Both the position numbers and the translations under genes were made by a program. A DNA stretch of 64,000 nt from Paraconiothyrium sp. Pb-2020. Taxonomy: Eukaryota; Ascomycota; Dothideomycetes; Pleosporales; Didymosphaeriaceae. Under the pieces are notes generated by a model that worked only from the letters and a program-made list of their open reading frames with translations, was not told where the DNA came from and searched no databases. Location of the stretch: assembly GCA_022419385.1 (NCBI GenBank), contig JAJUBI010000005.1, positions 2,108,001 to 2,172,000 on the forward strand, in the 5' to 3' direction. Each line of letters starts with the position of its first letter. The first letter of the stretch is position 1. Shown here one piece after another: positions 47,401-57,710 of the stretch.

Positions 47401-48750
47401 TTACTTCGGGCGTGTGGCGACGCTTAGCATCGCACCGGCATTCCTACCTTCGAAGCTACTGCATGCGTCCCTCTGGAGGTGTATTCGTGTCGTAGCATAC
47501 TGTTGTACTCCGCCATGTTTGCGACCCGTCACATGGACAGCAGCGCGTTTGTCCTACGGAAGAACGCAAGAAAAGATGTAGCACTTACCGACAAAGCTAG
47601 AGCCATTTGGTTGGATTTGTACGTAGTAAGCCGCATATGGTCCTTTTCGTCCCGTGCTACACCAGGCTACAGCGTTAGCATGCGGAGCACACGGCGACAA
47701 AACGGAATTTGTAGGCGAGGGACACGCCCTAAGCGGTTCTCGTGGCCTCTGTACGCTTTCGACTTACCGGCTCCATGCTGCAGAGAAGTGCGTCTAAAAC
47801 GTGCGTTAGCTCATCGGGAATGTCACGTAGCCATGCGAGGTAACCTCGTCTTGCTACTAAACGCCTCTTACCTTATACGGGGTTTGGTCTTTAGAGAACC
47901 TGACATCTGAAGCGTTTAGAAATATCTAGCTGGGACGATCCTCGCTGCTTACCTCGATAAATGCGAAAAATCTAGAACCCTCAGTACGCGTTCTCGGTAT
48001 GATTATCCATGTGGTAGAACTTACAATATCCTTCACCGGAAGTTCAGGAATGGTCTCGTCAGCTTCGATTACTTTTTCTGAAAGGCTTTCGAGGAATGTC
48101 GTAAAGTCCTGCAGCGAGGTTCGATAGTCGGCGTCGTGTGCTACATCAAGCTTAGCGACAGTCATGGAGACGAGATAAGTGCTTCCAGACTGAACATACA
48201 ACGTTGTTGTGGATGAAGCTGCAGCAGACGCACCTTTCAGCCATTGACGGTCATTGTGACCAGCTAAATCGCTAAGGAAAAGCATGGTGTTGGGGTGAAT
48301 TGTGTCATCTGTGAAGGGAGTATCGCCTGCTTCCCGCGCCTTTGGCTTTTTGATGATCACTTGAGTACCAAGTTCAAGTTTTGCTCCGGACTTCCATAGC
48401 TCTTCTCCACCGCCGCTCTTCTTGCGTACCGAAAGTGTGGCTCGCTTAGCAGAACGTCCTCTTGAGGTCTTTTCAACCTGGATGTCTTCGTCGCTACCAG
48501 CATCAGGAGCGGATTGGGAGGATAGATCAGCAACGCTCTCTTGCTCGTAATCAGATTGTGCTGCTGTGTCTTCTTCGGATAGCCCTGCGCTTGGCCTTTT
48601 CGTATCGTCATCCGAATCTGATTCCGCATAAGATGTCTTGGTTGTTGACTTCGCTCTCTTCGACTGGCGGCTGGGGGTCACCGGAGCGGCGCGCTTCACG
48701 GGACCTCGGGATGACATAGACTCTGTGGGCTTGGTAGATTTTCGTGGCAT
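44478..48750 (-). CDS. DUF2461 / TIGR02453 family protein, ten exons with very long introns
   Basis: The family is conserved in bacteria and fungi but has no known function. Exons: 48234-48750, 48025-48140, 47953-47971, 47872-47906, 47768-47793, 47589-47656, 46007-46215, 45026-45166 and 44478-44582, with the first frame also open through the 93-nt intron at 48141-48233. The sum is 1236 nt (411 residues). The first 120 residues are a basic/acidic disordered nuclear-type region. The domain then reads HPNTMLFLSDL, WLKAHDADYRTSLQDF, IPELPVKDI, IFRIYRDVRFSKDQTPYK, THFSAAWSRTGRKGPYAAYYVQ, GGGLWMPEARALS, FFGGIPDDEKKAVKAF, LLRLRNFTLG and ITYLNSVVMPDEE, in family order. Introns of 1373, 840 and 443 nt and exons of 19, 35 and 26 nt are remarkable in this compact genome. 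The start is 242 bp from TYW3's, divergent. Confidence 0.88.
46436..46984 (-). other. Unexplained 182-codon open frame inside the 1373-nt intron
   Basis: The frame is on the same strand as the host gene and lies wholly within its largest intron. It is not needed by the host domain. A plus-strand frame at 46710-47060 overlaps it. Neither shows a known motif, so I leave it as sequence content of the intron rather than a gene. Confidence 0.3.
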
Positions 48751-48905
48751 TGTGGATTGCTTCTTTTGGTATGTAGGCCTATTATCAGTGAAGTGACCTC
48801 GCGTTGCAGTCGTGTGGAGGAAGACGCGTTCTGCACGGGCCACCAAGAATGACGTTATCGGTTTCCACGGGGAGAAAGTGCGGTCCGTCCCGCAACACTT
48901 CCGCG

Positions 48906-48921
48906 TTTTTTTTTTTTTTTT
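48906..48921. promoter_or_regulatory. T16 tract in the DUF2461/TYW3 divergent promoter
   Basis: Sixteen T on the + strand sit midway between the two divergent start codons (48750 and 48993). Poly(dA:dT) tracts of this kind exclude nucleosomes in fungal promoters. Confidence 0.6.
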
Positions 48922-48992
48922 GCCTGACGGTGCTGGACCCCACTGAGATTGAGACAACTCAGCAGGACAATTGCGCATGCGTCGCTTCCGCA

Positions 48993-49953
48993 ATGTTGAC
49001 TCGCTTTCAGACGCGCAAGGCGAGAATTTTAGAGCAGCTGGCCGCCCCGGATGAGGAATACCAGGACCTGTCGCCCAAAGGTTCTGTAGACGCGCCAATA
49101 CGCGCCTTGATCGGGGACCTAAATGCTCTTGAAGGATTGGTCACAACGAGCAGCTGTTCTGGACGTATAAGCGTTTTCCTCGAGGGCCGCAAAGCTGATA
49201 CTACCGAAGCTTACCCTCAAGAGGAGTCAATAGCGGGACCTGGAGGCAAAGGGGGAGGCGTGTGGCTCTACATATCACACGATACTATCGCAACACCTTT
49301 AGATGGCCTTCCAAACTTTATGGCTATTTTTGGCCTAATGAAGGGTGAATCTACCAAAGAAACATCAAAACCAGCATGCAGGTACATTCATCTGAAGTTC
49401 GAACCTATGGTAAGTGTCACTAAAATGGTCGGATAACGGCGCTTACACATAGCAGATTCTGCATATATTGACAGCGTCCCTAGGGGATTGTCAGCACGTT
49501 CTCACTGCCGCTCTCAGCGCCGGCTTCAGGGAAAGCGGTGCCGTGAGCTTGACTCCATCGAAAAGCGGAGAAATTAACCCCATGGTGGCCGTGCGGTCTA
49601 CGGGCTATTCCTTTGATGCCATCATCGGCTACCACGATGATGCAGGGCGAAACATTGCGCTTGTGGACCAGGAGTATCTCCAAACGCTGGTACATATTGC
49701 GAATGAACGTTTCCACATCAACACTGAAAGGATCGCACGATTTAGAACAGCGTTGCTTGGTCAGTATCAACATCAACCGACCGAGAGCTTCGGGAGGGCT
49801 GCATCGGAATGGGAGGACGCGGAAGTAAGAAAACAGCGGAAAAGAGCGGAGGGTCTTGCACGGCAGCAAACTTTGAAGAACCAAAGCGAATCGAACCCTG
49901 CGAATCACTACTCGCAACCCACTGATTATGAAATGAACAGCATATTTGATTGA
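48993..49953 (+). CDS. TYW3: tRNA wybutosine-synthesising protein TYW3
   Basis: TYW3 is a SAM-dependent N4-methyltransferase acting late in wybutosine formation at position 37 of tRNA-Phe. Exons are 48993-49409 and 49456-49953 across a 46-nt intron, phase 0, 304 residues. The ATG gives MLTRFQTRKARILEQL. The family block LEGLVTTSSCSGRISVFLEG is followed by KGGGVWLYISHD, then LKFEPM-ILHILTASL across the splice, GFRESGAVSL, VAVRSTGYSFDAIIGYHDD and LVHIANERF. The C-terminal 60 residues are a charged tail. Length and motifs match fungal TYW3. Confidence 0.95.
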
Positions 49954-50481
49954 AGTTTTCTGATGCATGGAAAACGGCCGACAGATCCGTGTCTTTCAGC
50001 ACTATGTGATATATGGTGATTACGTACGGGTTAGTAAGACCCTCAGATTATCATGTCCCGAGTCTACTCAGGATTGGCAACTATCTGGACTCGAAAGATG
50101 TCTCTCTTCCAGAATACGTCAATTTACCGAGAAATGTGCATGACTATTGCACTTTACACTTTTGTGCAAGTTCCGACACTACACACATCATTCGAAGAAT
50201 AATGTCTCCGATGCTTGGTCTCCCCCATCTTGATGCATTCTTCGACTAGCGCTTAGTTCTAGCCACCTCGAGCTAGTGAAGTTCCCAGTCTAAAGTCTCC
50301 GAACAAATGAATCGGCGACATCCGACGACCACTAAGTCGGCAGACTTCTGTATATAGCCTCGTGAATTGCGCAGCTGTAACTACCTCTCAGCAACATAAT
50401 CAAAAATTCACATCAAAGGAGGCATCCACCGGTTCAAGGTCTGATTCGTCCATGTGCGGAAGCGATTCTTCAGTGATCAGT
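49954..50481. other. Intergenic region, 0.5 kb
   Basis: It holds the TYW3 3' flank and the promoter of the methyltransferase. Nothing else was recognised. Confidence 0.45.
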
Positions 50482-51389
50482 ATGTCGACTGCAGCAGCTA
50501 ACCGACAATACTTCGAGTAAGTGCGCACTCAGTAAATCGAACCAGATGGCTAATATTATGAAGCGCTATCACCGACACGTACGACAGCAAGCCTTTCTTC
50601 GCCAAAGTCAACCAAGCCGTCACCAATGACTTGCGTAATCGCCTCGACTGGATCGGAATCCCCTTCGCCAACATGGGATCAAGCTCCCATGCTCTAAGGT
50701 TACTAGACTATGCCTGCGGGACAGGTCTCATGTCGCGGGTCTTCGGTCCCTACGTTACAGAAACTCGCGGCATCGACGTATCCCCCAACATGGTAGCCTC
50801 ATACAACGCCCGTGCGCGCGCCGCTGGCCTTTCCGCTTCCACCATCGAAGCCGTCGTTGGGGACTTGTTCGATACGCAAAATCCCTTCCCTACCGGTGCC
50901 GAATGGGAAGGGTTTGATCTTGCGACTGCGAGCTTTGCATTCCACCACTTCGAGGATGTAGTTCATGCTGCGAGATGTCTGAAGGACAGACTTAGGCCTG
51001 GCGGAGTACTCATGATCAACGATTTTCTTGAGGGTGGCGATTTGAAGGCTGATGAAAAGGGAGAGCCGATTGAGGGAACTGAGGGCACGTGGGCGGTCCA
51101 TCACCATGGCCACGAACATGGAAAGAAGGAGCACAGTACCCATCAATACCAACCTGCGCAGCTGGAAGATGAGCCAGGCTGGGACCGCGCGAAGATGGCT
51201 GCTTCGGTTGTCGTCCCCAGCTTCACCATCGAAGGCGTGAAGAAGTTCTTCACCGAAGCAGGACTGGTCGATGTGGATGTCGTGATAATGGATAAGAGAG
51301 TCTACATGGAATTTGCTGGCCAGAAGCTGTGGCGGACGATTCTGTTTGCGAGGGGCAGAAGGCCGGTGGAGGCCAGGTCGGAGTTGTGA
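50482..51389 (+). CDS. SAM-dependent methyltransferase (class I, type 11/12)
   Basis: The substrate is unknown. Exons are 50482-50516 and 50564-51389, summing to 861 nt (286 residues), across a 47-nt intron joined at QYF-DAITDTYDSKPFF. The SAM-binding motif I LLDYACGTG is at about 58-66. The acidic residue of motif II is in TRGIDVSPNMV, followed by VVGDLFD and FDLATASFAFHHFED, then LRPGGVLMINDFLE (motif VI). An inserted His-rich segment (VHHHGHEHGKKEHSTHQ) before the last helices could be a metal site or a flexible lid. The C-terminus ends in a basic tail. It is probably cytosolic; there is no signal peptide. Confidence 0.9.
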
Positions 51390-51877
51390 AAGAAGCACGT
51401 GCATGGAATCACCGCTATCTGACCAAGAGCATAATTTGAGCGTAGTGCAATCTAAATAGAACATACAGCTCCTACAGGCTCCATGTTAAAAACTAGTCTA
51501 GTCGTGCTTTATGAGGAGTTTTTGTCTGATAGCAAGATTGTGTCTCTGCAATCCTTCCATATGGAGATGTACCATGCCGTTACATAGCGAACTTGACACA
51601 GAGCTCAATTAAGTCTCAGGGCTTCTTGATTAAGGGTAATGGTAGGGCTTTGCAAGTGCCTAAGGGAGCACATCTGTTGCTCTTAGGCTGCAGTTATGAC
51701 CTCTCAATCGTCTATTGATCACAGCTAGTAAGGCCCATCGCACGATCGTCAATCTGACAGCTGCTACACGACGGAATGACTGGATCTTCTACATTGTACG
51801 CTGATGGGCAGTCAGTCACAATATTCGGATTATCATTGGACGTCTTTTGTGTGAAGCATTTTTGCGTTATCAGGACC
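51390..51877. other. Convergent 3' region, 0.5 kb
   Basis: It lies between the methyltransferase and the minus-strand unknown gene. A minus-strand frame at 51712-51921 (69 residues) overlaps the unknown gene's end and is not convincing. Confidence 0.45.
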
Positions 51878-52756
51878 TCACTGAGTATGCCACCCAGCCC
51901 ACCGAGACTTGCAATTGCCATTTGACTGCATTGTCTTGCCGGTTGTGGTTGTCTTTGGTGGTATGAGGGTCGAAGGACTCGATTGGTATCGGGTCGAAGG
52001 ACTCGATTGGTATCGGGTCTTTGAAGATGCTTTTGATGTCGAAGGTAGTTCGAATTGCGACAGTGTTTCCGGCCGCAAAGATGTCGTCGATTTCACTTGT
52101 GGTTCCTGCTTGCTCCAACGGCCTCGATAGCGAAGCGAGCTTGGACTGGGAGAAGGTCCATGTTTGGGGTCGGTCAGCTTCGGATGAGCAATGGAATGGT
52201 ATGACGAAAACATGTCAGCTTTGACACCTTCAAGCAGAATCGCGACGACGGCGTTCGTTTCTTCCCTCACATCCGCATATTTGGCCGTGACCAGCGCAGG
52301 CGCGATGTGCAATCGCACGCCCCCCATCAGACTCCAATCCTCATCCCGCTCCGGAGTACGTTCAAGTCCACTACACTCGCGCGAAGCAGCCGGGTTAATC
52401 AATCTCCCGAACTCATCGAAGCCGCACTCCTTCAGACCTTCGGTGAAGGCATTGCGCAAGCGCCTCCTGCACCACGAGCGTACAACTCCGGACTTAGAGA
52501 GATCAGCGCCGGACGTGACATGCCACCACAGACCTTCTCGTTTGCGCACTTTCATCTCGCGCCTGCGCAAGATGTGCAATGGGTGCAGCGGGTCGCCCGC
52601 AGCATGATGCTGAAGGAACGTTTTGTACTCAGGAGTGTAGCTAACTTTGAAAGTCTTCGGTTTGAAGCGACTGAGCAAGCCTGTGATGACCTTCATCAAG
52701 GATTGCGATGTATGACGGCGATCAGTGGTGACTGGAGCGACGACTCGTTGAGCCAT
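51878..52756 (-). CDS. Uncharacterised basic protein, 292 residues
   Basis: I do not recognise the family. The intron-free frame starts MAQRVVAPVTTDRRHTSQSL. It is rich in Arg/Lys and Trp over the first 110 residues (FKPKTFKVSY, LRRREMKVRKREGLWWHV, VVRSWCRRRLRNAFTEGLKECGF), which suggests a nucleic-acid or ribosome contact. A helical middle (VRLHIAPALVTAKYADV, TNAVVAILLEG) follows. The last 80 residues are low-complexity Ser/Thr/Lys-rich and include an 8-codon perfect duplication (51971-52018 on +). The credible domain ends near residue 190, so a spliced or shorter C-terminus is possible. It is divergent from eIF1A with 242 bp between the starts. Confidence 0.65.
   Translation of the reverse strand: MAQRVVAPVTTDRRHTSQSLMKVITGLLSRFKPKTFKVSYTPEYKTFLQHHAAGDPLHPLHILRRREMKVRKREGLWWHVTSGADLSKSGVVRSWCRRRLRNAFTEGLKECGFDEFGRLINPAASRECSGLERTPERDEDWSLMGGVRLHIAPALVTAKYADVREETNAVVAILLEGVKADMFSSYHSIAHPKLTDPKHGPSPSPSSLRYRGRWSKQEPQVKSTTSLRPETLSQFELPSTSKASSKTRYQSSPSTRYQSSPSTLIPPKTTTTGKTMQSNGNCKSRWAGWHTQ
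51971..52018. repeat. Perfect 24-bp tandem duplication
   Basis: Two identical 24-bp units (51971-51994 and 51995-52018) lie in the tail of the unknown minus-strand gene. Because 24 is a multiple of three, the duplication keeps all frames. Confidence 0.9.
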
Positions 52757-52998
52757 GGTGTGTGGTGGTTGGATGCTTGAATAATTGCAGTTGACGTTTG
52801 CTGGCCCTCGATGATGACACTCAAAAAGTTACGCGCCACGCTAAACCCGTTGCGATTGGGTAGCGGCGGCCCACACGCGGACTTGGTTCAGAGCGTTCAA
52901 ACCTTGTGCCTCACCCTCACACAACACACACCCCAACCCGCCGTAGCCGCCACTTTACTACATCACACACAGCGGACATCACTACAACAGAATTCACG

Positions 52999-53613
52999 AT
53001 GCCCAAAAACAAAGGAAAAGTGCGTCGCTCTACGGGAATTACCCCACCACACTGCCCCGCCATCGGTCTACAAGGCTTCCACGAAAGCGCACGCTGACAG
53101 AAATTGTAGGGCGGCAAGAACCGACGTAGGGGTAAGAACGAGAACGACAACGAGAAGCGTGAACTCACCTTCAAGGAGGAGGGCCAAGAGTACGCACAGG
53201 TCATCAAGATGTTGGGCAACGGCCGCCTGGAAGCACAATGTTTCGACGGTACCCGCCGCCTAGGACACATTCGCGGCAAGCTTAGGAAGAAGGTGTGGAT
53301 AAACCAGGGTGATATCATCCTGCTCAGTCTGCGTGACTACCAAGACGAGAAGGGCGACGTTATGTGAGTGCTTTCCTACTAGGTTTCTTTGTGCGCACTT
53401 AGCTGACTGTCGTGCAGCCTCAAGTACTCAGCCGACGAGGCGCGATCACTAAAGGCATACGGCGAGTTGCCTGAAAACGCAAAGATCAACGAGACCGACA
53501 CCTACGGCGACCAGGGCGACGAGGGTATCGGTTTCGAATTCGACGAGGATCGCGACGACAGCGACGACAGCGATGATAAGGACGGTAAGGATCTCGACAT
53601 CGACGACATCTAA
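52999..53613 (+). CDS. TIF11: Translation initiation factor eIF1A
   Basis: eIF1A binds the 40S A site, promotes scanning and helps select the start codon. Exons are 52999-53019, 53110-53363 and 53418-53613, summing to 471 nt (156 residues). Exon 1 encodes only MPKNKGK, which joins GGKNRRRGKNEN; this basic N-terminal tail is diagnostic. The OB-fold follows: QEYAQVIKMLGNGRLEAQC, RLGHIRGKLRKKVWI and DIILLSLRDYQDEKGDVI. It is then joined to LKYSADEARSLKAYGELP. The acidic C-terminal tail (DEDRDDSDDSDDKDG, DIDDI) that contacts eIF5B is complete. All lengths match. Confidence 0.98.
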
Positions 53614-53909
53614 AGGGGTTCGCAGTCCGCCATGCTTACCCTGGCTTACACTTGCCACCACGGTATGGACGACATTATGCAAGAGAGGCCAGGGTTGGCT
53701 CAAATGCGCGCGCGTGTCGACGGCGGGCGGACGGTCTAGTTCTTCCATCATTTTCTTCCCAGATATCACGATTGCATGGCTTGAACGATGGCTTTGTCGC
53801 CTTTTTGCTAGCTGTTTGTGGGTATAGAGCAAAAAGTGTACTCCATCTCCAAGAACCCTTTTCACTGCATGTCTCCGCTGAAGTCGCTCCGCCACGGCTG
53901 GTATCACAC

Positions 53910-55532
53910 CTAGTATGCCTTCGCCTTCCCGCTCACTATGACATCTCCGTTTGAGTGCATGTGGACTTTTGGCCTTGATTTTTGTCTTCGTACTCCCACC
54001 ACAAGTTCCACAAGAGATATGTATGCTTGCAGGAGCATGACAACTGCACGCACAGCGTAGTCTTTCCATCCCGGTAGAGGTGCGGTTCCTCTACTAAATT
54101 TTGCACTCTTAACCTCCCATGGTACGCTTCCACCGAGCCTGAGCCCCACTCTCATTCCACTGTAAAATCCGTCCTCGTGGAACCCATACCCCGTCCAAGC
54201 ACCCGCATACCACACTCCCTTTTTACCCTGTATGTGCTCCAGTTCTTCTTGTGCAGCGACGGTGCGAGCATTATATAGTGGATGTCGGTACTCATAAGTA
54301 GCTTGTGTGAGAGTCTCGTGTGGTGGTGTCTCTGGGTTGAGAGTGACTAGGATGTCGCCATAGGTGGATGTTGGAAGCGATTGCAGGATGTTCATGTTGT
54401 AGGTTAGGGAGACGTTTTGGAGGCTGCCGGCAGAGATATTAGTGGGTCTGTAGGGTCGTTGTGAGTAGGTGAGATAGTTCCAGGCGGACCAGGCGGCGCG
54501 GCGCTTAGGCATGAGCTGGTGCTTGTTAAATTATGTCTCAAGAGCGAGGGACAACATCAGGAAACCACTTACGGAAAGATCAGAATGCAGGTACGCGGTA
54601 TTCGGCGTTGTCTTAAAAGCGCTCAGGATACCTCTCTCTTCAAGCGTTGCAGCATCGCCCACGATCGACCGTGCTTGATCCCCGTGGCAGGCCAGCACAA
54701 CCTCGTCGAAGATTTCCGTCTTGTTATCTGCATCTCTTCCTAGCCGTAGCTCGACAAATCCATCCACCCTCTTCAATGATTCTACGGGTGTGCTCAATTC
54801 GATTTTCGATCCCTTGCACTCCTCCAATACAGCATCAATATACCTCTTTGACCCTCCCTCAACCGTCAACCAAGGCGGCCTCTCCGCCACCGTCGACAAC
54901 AAATGGTGATTCCACATGAACCTCACGAGCGTTGACGCTGGAAACTCTAAGGCACACTTATCAGGACCCGTACTCCAAACGCACGCCGTCATCGGGATGA
55001 GATAGTCATCCCGGAAAGCATCCGAGTAACCTTCTCTTTCCAAGTATTCTCCAATGGTGAGCTCGTCTGACGGCGCTGTAGGACTAGACAATAGATCCAA
55101 GGAGAACATATTGAAGCGCACAATATCGAATATCATGCGCCAGAACGAAGACCGCAGCGCATTACCCCTCTGTGCGAACAATGCGCCCAGCGATGTGCCG
55201 GACCACTCAAATGCGCCGTTATCGCGCGAGATGCCGAAGGTCATCTCCGAGGCGATGGTTTTGACGCCCAGCTCTTTGAGAAAGGCGATGAAGTTTGGGT
55301 ACGTGGCGGTATTGAGGACAATGAAGCCTGTGTCTACGGGCGTACTTTGCGAGGGTTTGAGCTGCGACGTCCATATTGCTGTGTTGGTGTGACCGCCTAG
55401 TCGATCATCTTTTTCAAAAAGCGTTATGTCGTGGGGGGTATCGCGGAGTGTCCAGAGAGTGGAGAGGGCGGATATGCCGCTGCCGACTATGGCGATGCGT
55501 TTGCGTTCCATTTCTTGCTGTTTGGGTTGCAT
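53910..55532 (-). CDS. FAD-dependent amine-oxidase-like protein (COG2907 type)
   Basis: It resembles NAD/FAD-binding proteins of the amine oxidase superfamily that in bacteria are found next to cyclopropane fatty acid synthases; the fungal role is unknown. Exons are 54573-55532 and 53910-54515, phase 0, 521 residues, over a 57-nt intron. The Rossmann motif IAIVGSGISALSTLWTL is at the start, with FEKDDRLGGHTNTA ending its second strand. VDTGFIVLN, LTVEGGSKRYIDAV, VVLACHGDQA and LMPKRRAAWSAWNYL follow. HIQGKKGVWYAGAWTGYGFHEDGFYSG is the C-terminal FAD-contacting block. An internal start at 55511 (MERKR) is equally plausible. The acceptor could lie six bases earlier, adding His-Gln. Confidence 0.92.
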
Positions 55533-56429
55533 CCGGTGTGCTGTTAAATTTTCAAAGAATCACGATGGTCGGACAATCAGGGCCGTAAAGCTAGAGAACG
55601 ATCGTCGCTCAGAAGTTTAAGCTAACAGGTTGTGAACATGGGTTTTGGATTGGGCTGTGCGGGCGGAGTGTTGAGGTCATTGAAATCTGAATCGAGCTTC
55701 GTTTCATAGTGGGACTGACTCAGGGTTTTTACTTTGGGCAGTATCAGACGTTTAGATGCAACACGCTGCAAGTAAAATTTGTACCATTTCCTTAGTAAAG
55801 ACCACAGTAGCTAATGCTTTGCAAGGCCCGCCGCTTGTTTGGCCCTCGTGCGGGTCCAGGTTGTCCACCTAGCACAGCAGTACGCTAATTTGGTTCGGTG
55901 CATCAGAATTCTATATGTACGTTTACAACAACGTAAAAAGCCACGAACGTGTACCAGACCTTCTGTATGGGAACGAAGGCAGCACTGACGATGACCGTCT
56001 CGGAAGTCAATCAACGAACGCACCAGCCGTGAAACTCTAATCTCATGCAAGTATTTTGGCTATGGAACAGTGTTCGCATAGGCGAAGACCTTGATATACT
56101 ATTGCCTAGTGGCTTTCAGAACGAGATGTTCGACATTCGTTGAGTCCAAGCACCAGTTGACGTGTTCAGGTGCCCATGTTTTAGGTGCAGGCGCCTAGGT
56201 GCCTAGGTGCCCAGGTGCCCAGCTAGATCATCACGTGATGTGCTGACTACCTAGGTAAGGTTGGAAGGGTTCCCTTGGCATTACGCAGGTCGTCTGCGCC
56301 TCCAGGCGTAACTTCCTAACTGTAGTTCCCTCGCCGCAACCCTTCTCGACTTTGCTCACACATTCTCGTACGGGAAATTACCTTGCGACAAATAGTAGTG
56401 CTGTTTACAGCCCGTATCCAACCGCAAAC
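55533..56429. other. Intergenic region, 0.9 kb, with a decamer-like repeat
   Basis: It contains divergent promoters of the FAD protein and Vti1. A degenerate run of AGGTGCC/AGGTGCCTAGGTGCC units lies at about 56160-56225. It is followed by ATCACGTGAT, a palindrome around a CACGTG E-box (56228-56238), which may be a basic helix-loop-helix site for the Vti1 side. Confidence 0.45.
56168..56222. repeat. Degenerate (C/T)AGGTGCC tandem repeat
   Basis: About six imperfect copies of an 8-10 bp unit built on AGGTGCC occur back to back upstream of Vti1, near 56168-56222. Confidence 0.6.
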
Positions 56430-57257
56430 ATGTCCCTCGTTGACGCTGATGTTGGCACGGAGCGCTTCAGTGGCTACGAAGCCGACTTGAAGCTCGTACA
56501 AGCCGATCTGAACCAGCAAATAGAAGTTATCAAGGAGTCTACCGGCGAGCCGAGAAAGGCGGCGATCAGCAAGGCAGAACGGGCGCTTGAGGAGGCAGAA
56601 GAGCTGGTACGTTGTGTCTACTACTCGGACAGGTGCCTTCTAACATATACAGATCGGCCAGATGCGCCTCGAGAAGTCAAACATTCCTGCGAATCTCAAA
56701 TCCAAGTTCAACGCGCGATTCCGCAACTTCGAGCACGATTTGGACCAGGCCAAGCGAAAGGTGGAGTCCTATTCTAACGACCGCAGCAAGCTCTTTGGCG
56801 ATCGCTACACCGACAACCCCGACACAGATACCCAGCTCGAGCAGCGCCAGCAGTTGCTGTCAGGCACTGACAGGCTACAGCGGTCGTCGGGAAGGCTTAC
56901 TGCGGCACAGCGCATGGCACTGGAGACCGAAGAGATCGGCGCGGGTACGCTCAGCGATCTGTCGAGACAGAGAGAGCAAATTGTCAACACAAGGGAACGG
57001 CTGTTGGAGAGCGAAGGCTACACAGACCGTAGTATCAAGACTTTGAAGGGTATGGCGAGGAGGTACGTATCTTCTTCTACATACAACAGAGCCGCGGGTG
57101 TTGATGCGGAGTACCTAGGGTGTGGTTTCCTGTCTAATTTGAAATATATTAACGAAGCTGTGACATTAGGATGGCCACGAACCGGATTATTACCATTGCA
57201 ATCATCACTGTACTTGTTCTCCTTATTATTGCGGTTATCTACAGCAAGTTTCGTTAA
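56430..57257 (+). CDS. VTI1: Vesicle SNARE Vti1
   Basis: Vti1 is a Qb-SNARE used in Golgi, endosome and vacuole fusion. Exons are 56430-56606, 56653-57062 and 57170-57257, summing to 675 nt (224 residues). The N-terminal Habc domain reads FSGYEADLKLVQADL and joins EEAEEL-IGQMRLEKSNIP across intron 1. FNARFRNFEHDLDQAKRKV follows. The SNARE motif runs from about 130 (TDRLQRSSGRL to ERLLESEGYTDR) with LSRQREQIVNTRERL around the ionic layer. The last exon supplies only the tail anchor MATNRIITIAIITVLVLLIIAVIYSKFR (split here only as a motif). The length is standard. Confidence 0.96.
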
Positions 57258-57710
57258 GCGACCGGTCTATGTTTGGAGTTATCGGCGTTTGAGCAATCAT
57301 TGTTCAAGATACGCCTGTAGGGAACTTGGGCCTGTCTCAATATGGCAACAGAGGATCATTGAAGCTATCCATATCTACAATTCTAGTGGACCACTTATGT
57401 TGTCATCATGCTAAATGATATGTTCGGGACGTCTATATCCTCGATCCTCCTGCGATAACCAAAATTGGCCTAGTTTCGACATCACCCAGGATATATTTCA
57501 CTTCGGCGGCACACTTCGGCGGCAGTGTGTTTGCGCACATTGATTTGTTCGTGCTTCATAACTCGTATCACCGGATGAGAGTGGTTAGCTCCGCGCGCGT
57601 CTCGGGCCCGAAGGCTGGGACGTACTCCGCAATAGCATCCATAAAGGCTGACAAGGTATCCTGCCACACAGCGGAACACAACAGCTTGCGATTTTCCACA
57701 CCAGGCACAT
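57258..57710. other. Intergenic region, 0.45 kb
   Basis: It holds the Vti1 3' flank and the promoter of the dienelactone hydrolase gene. Nothing else was recognised. Confidence 0.45.
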
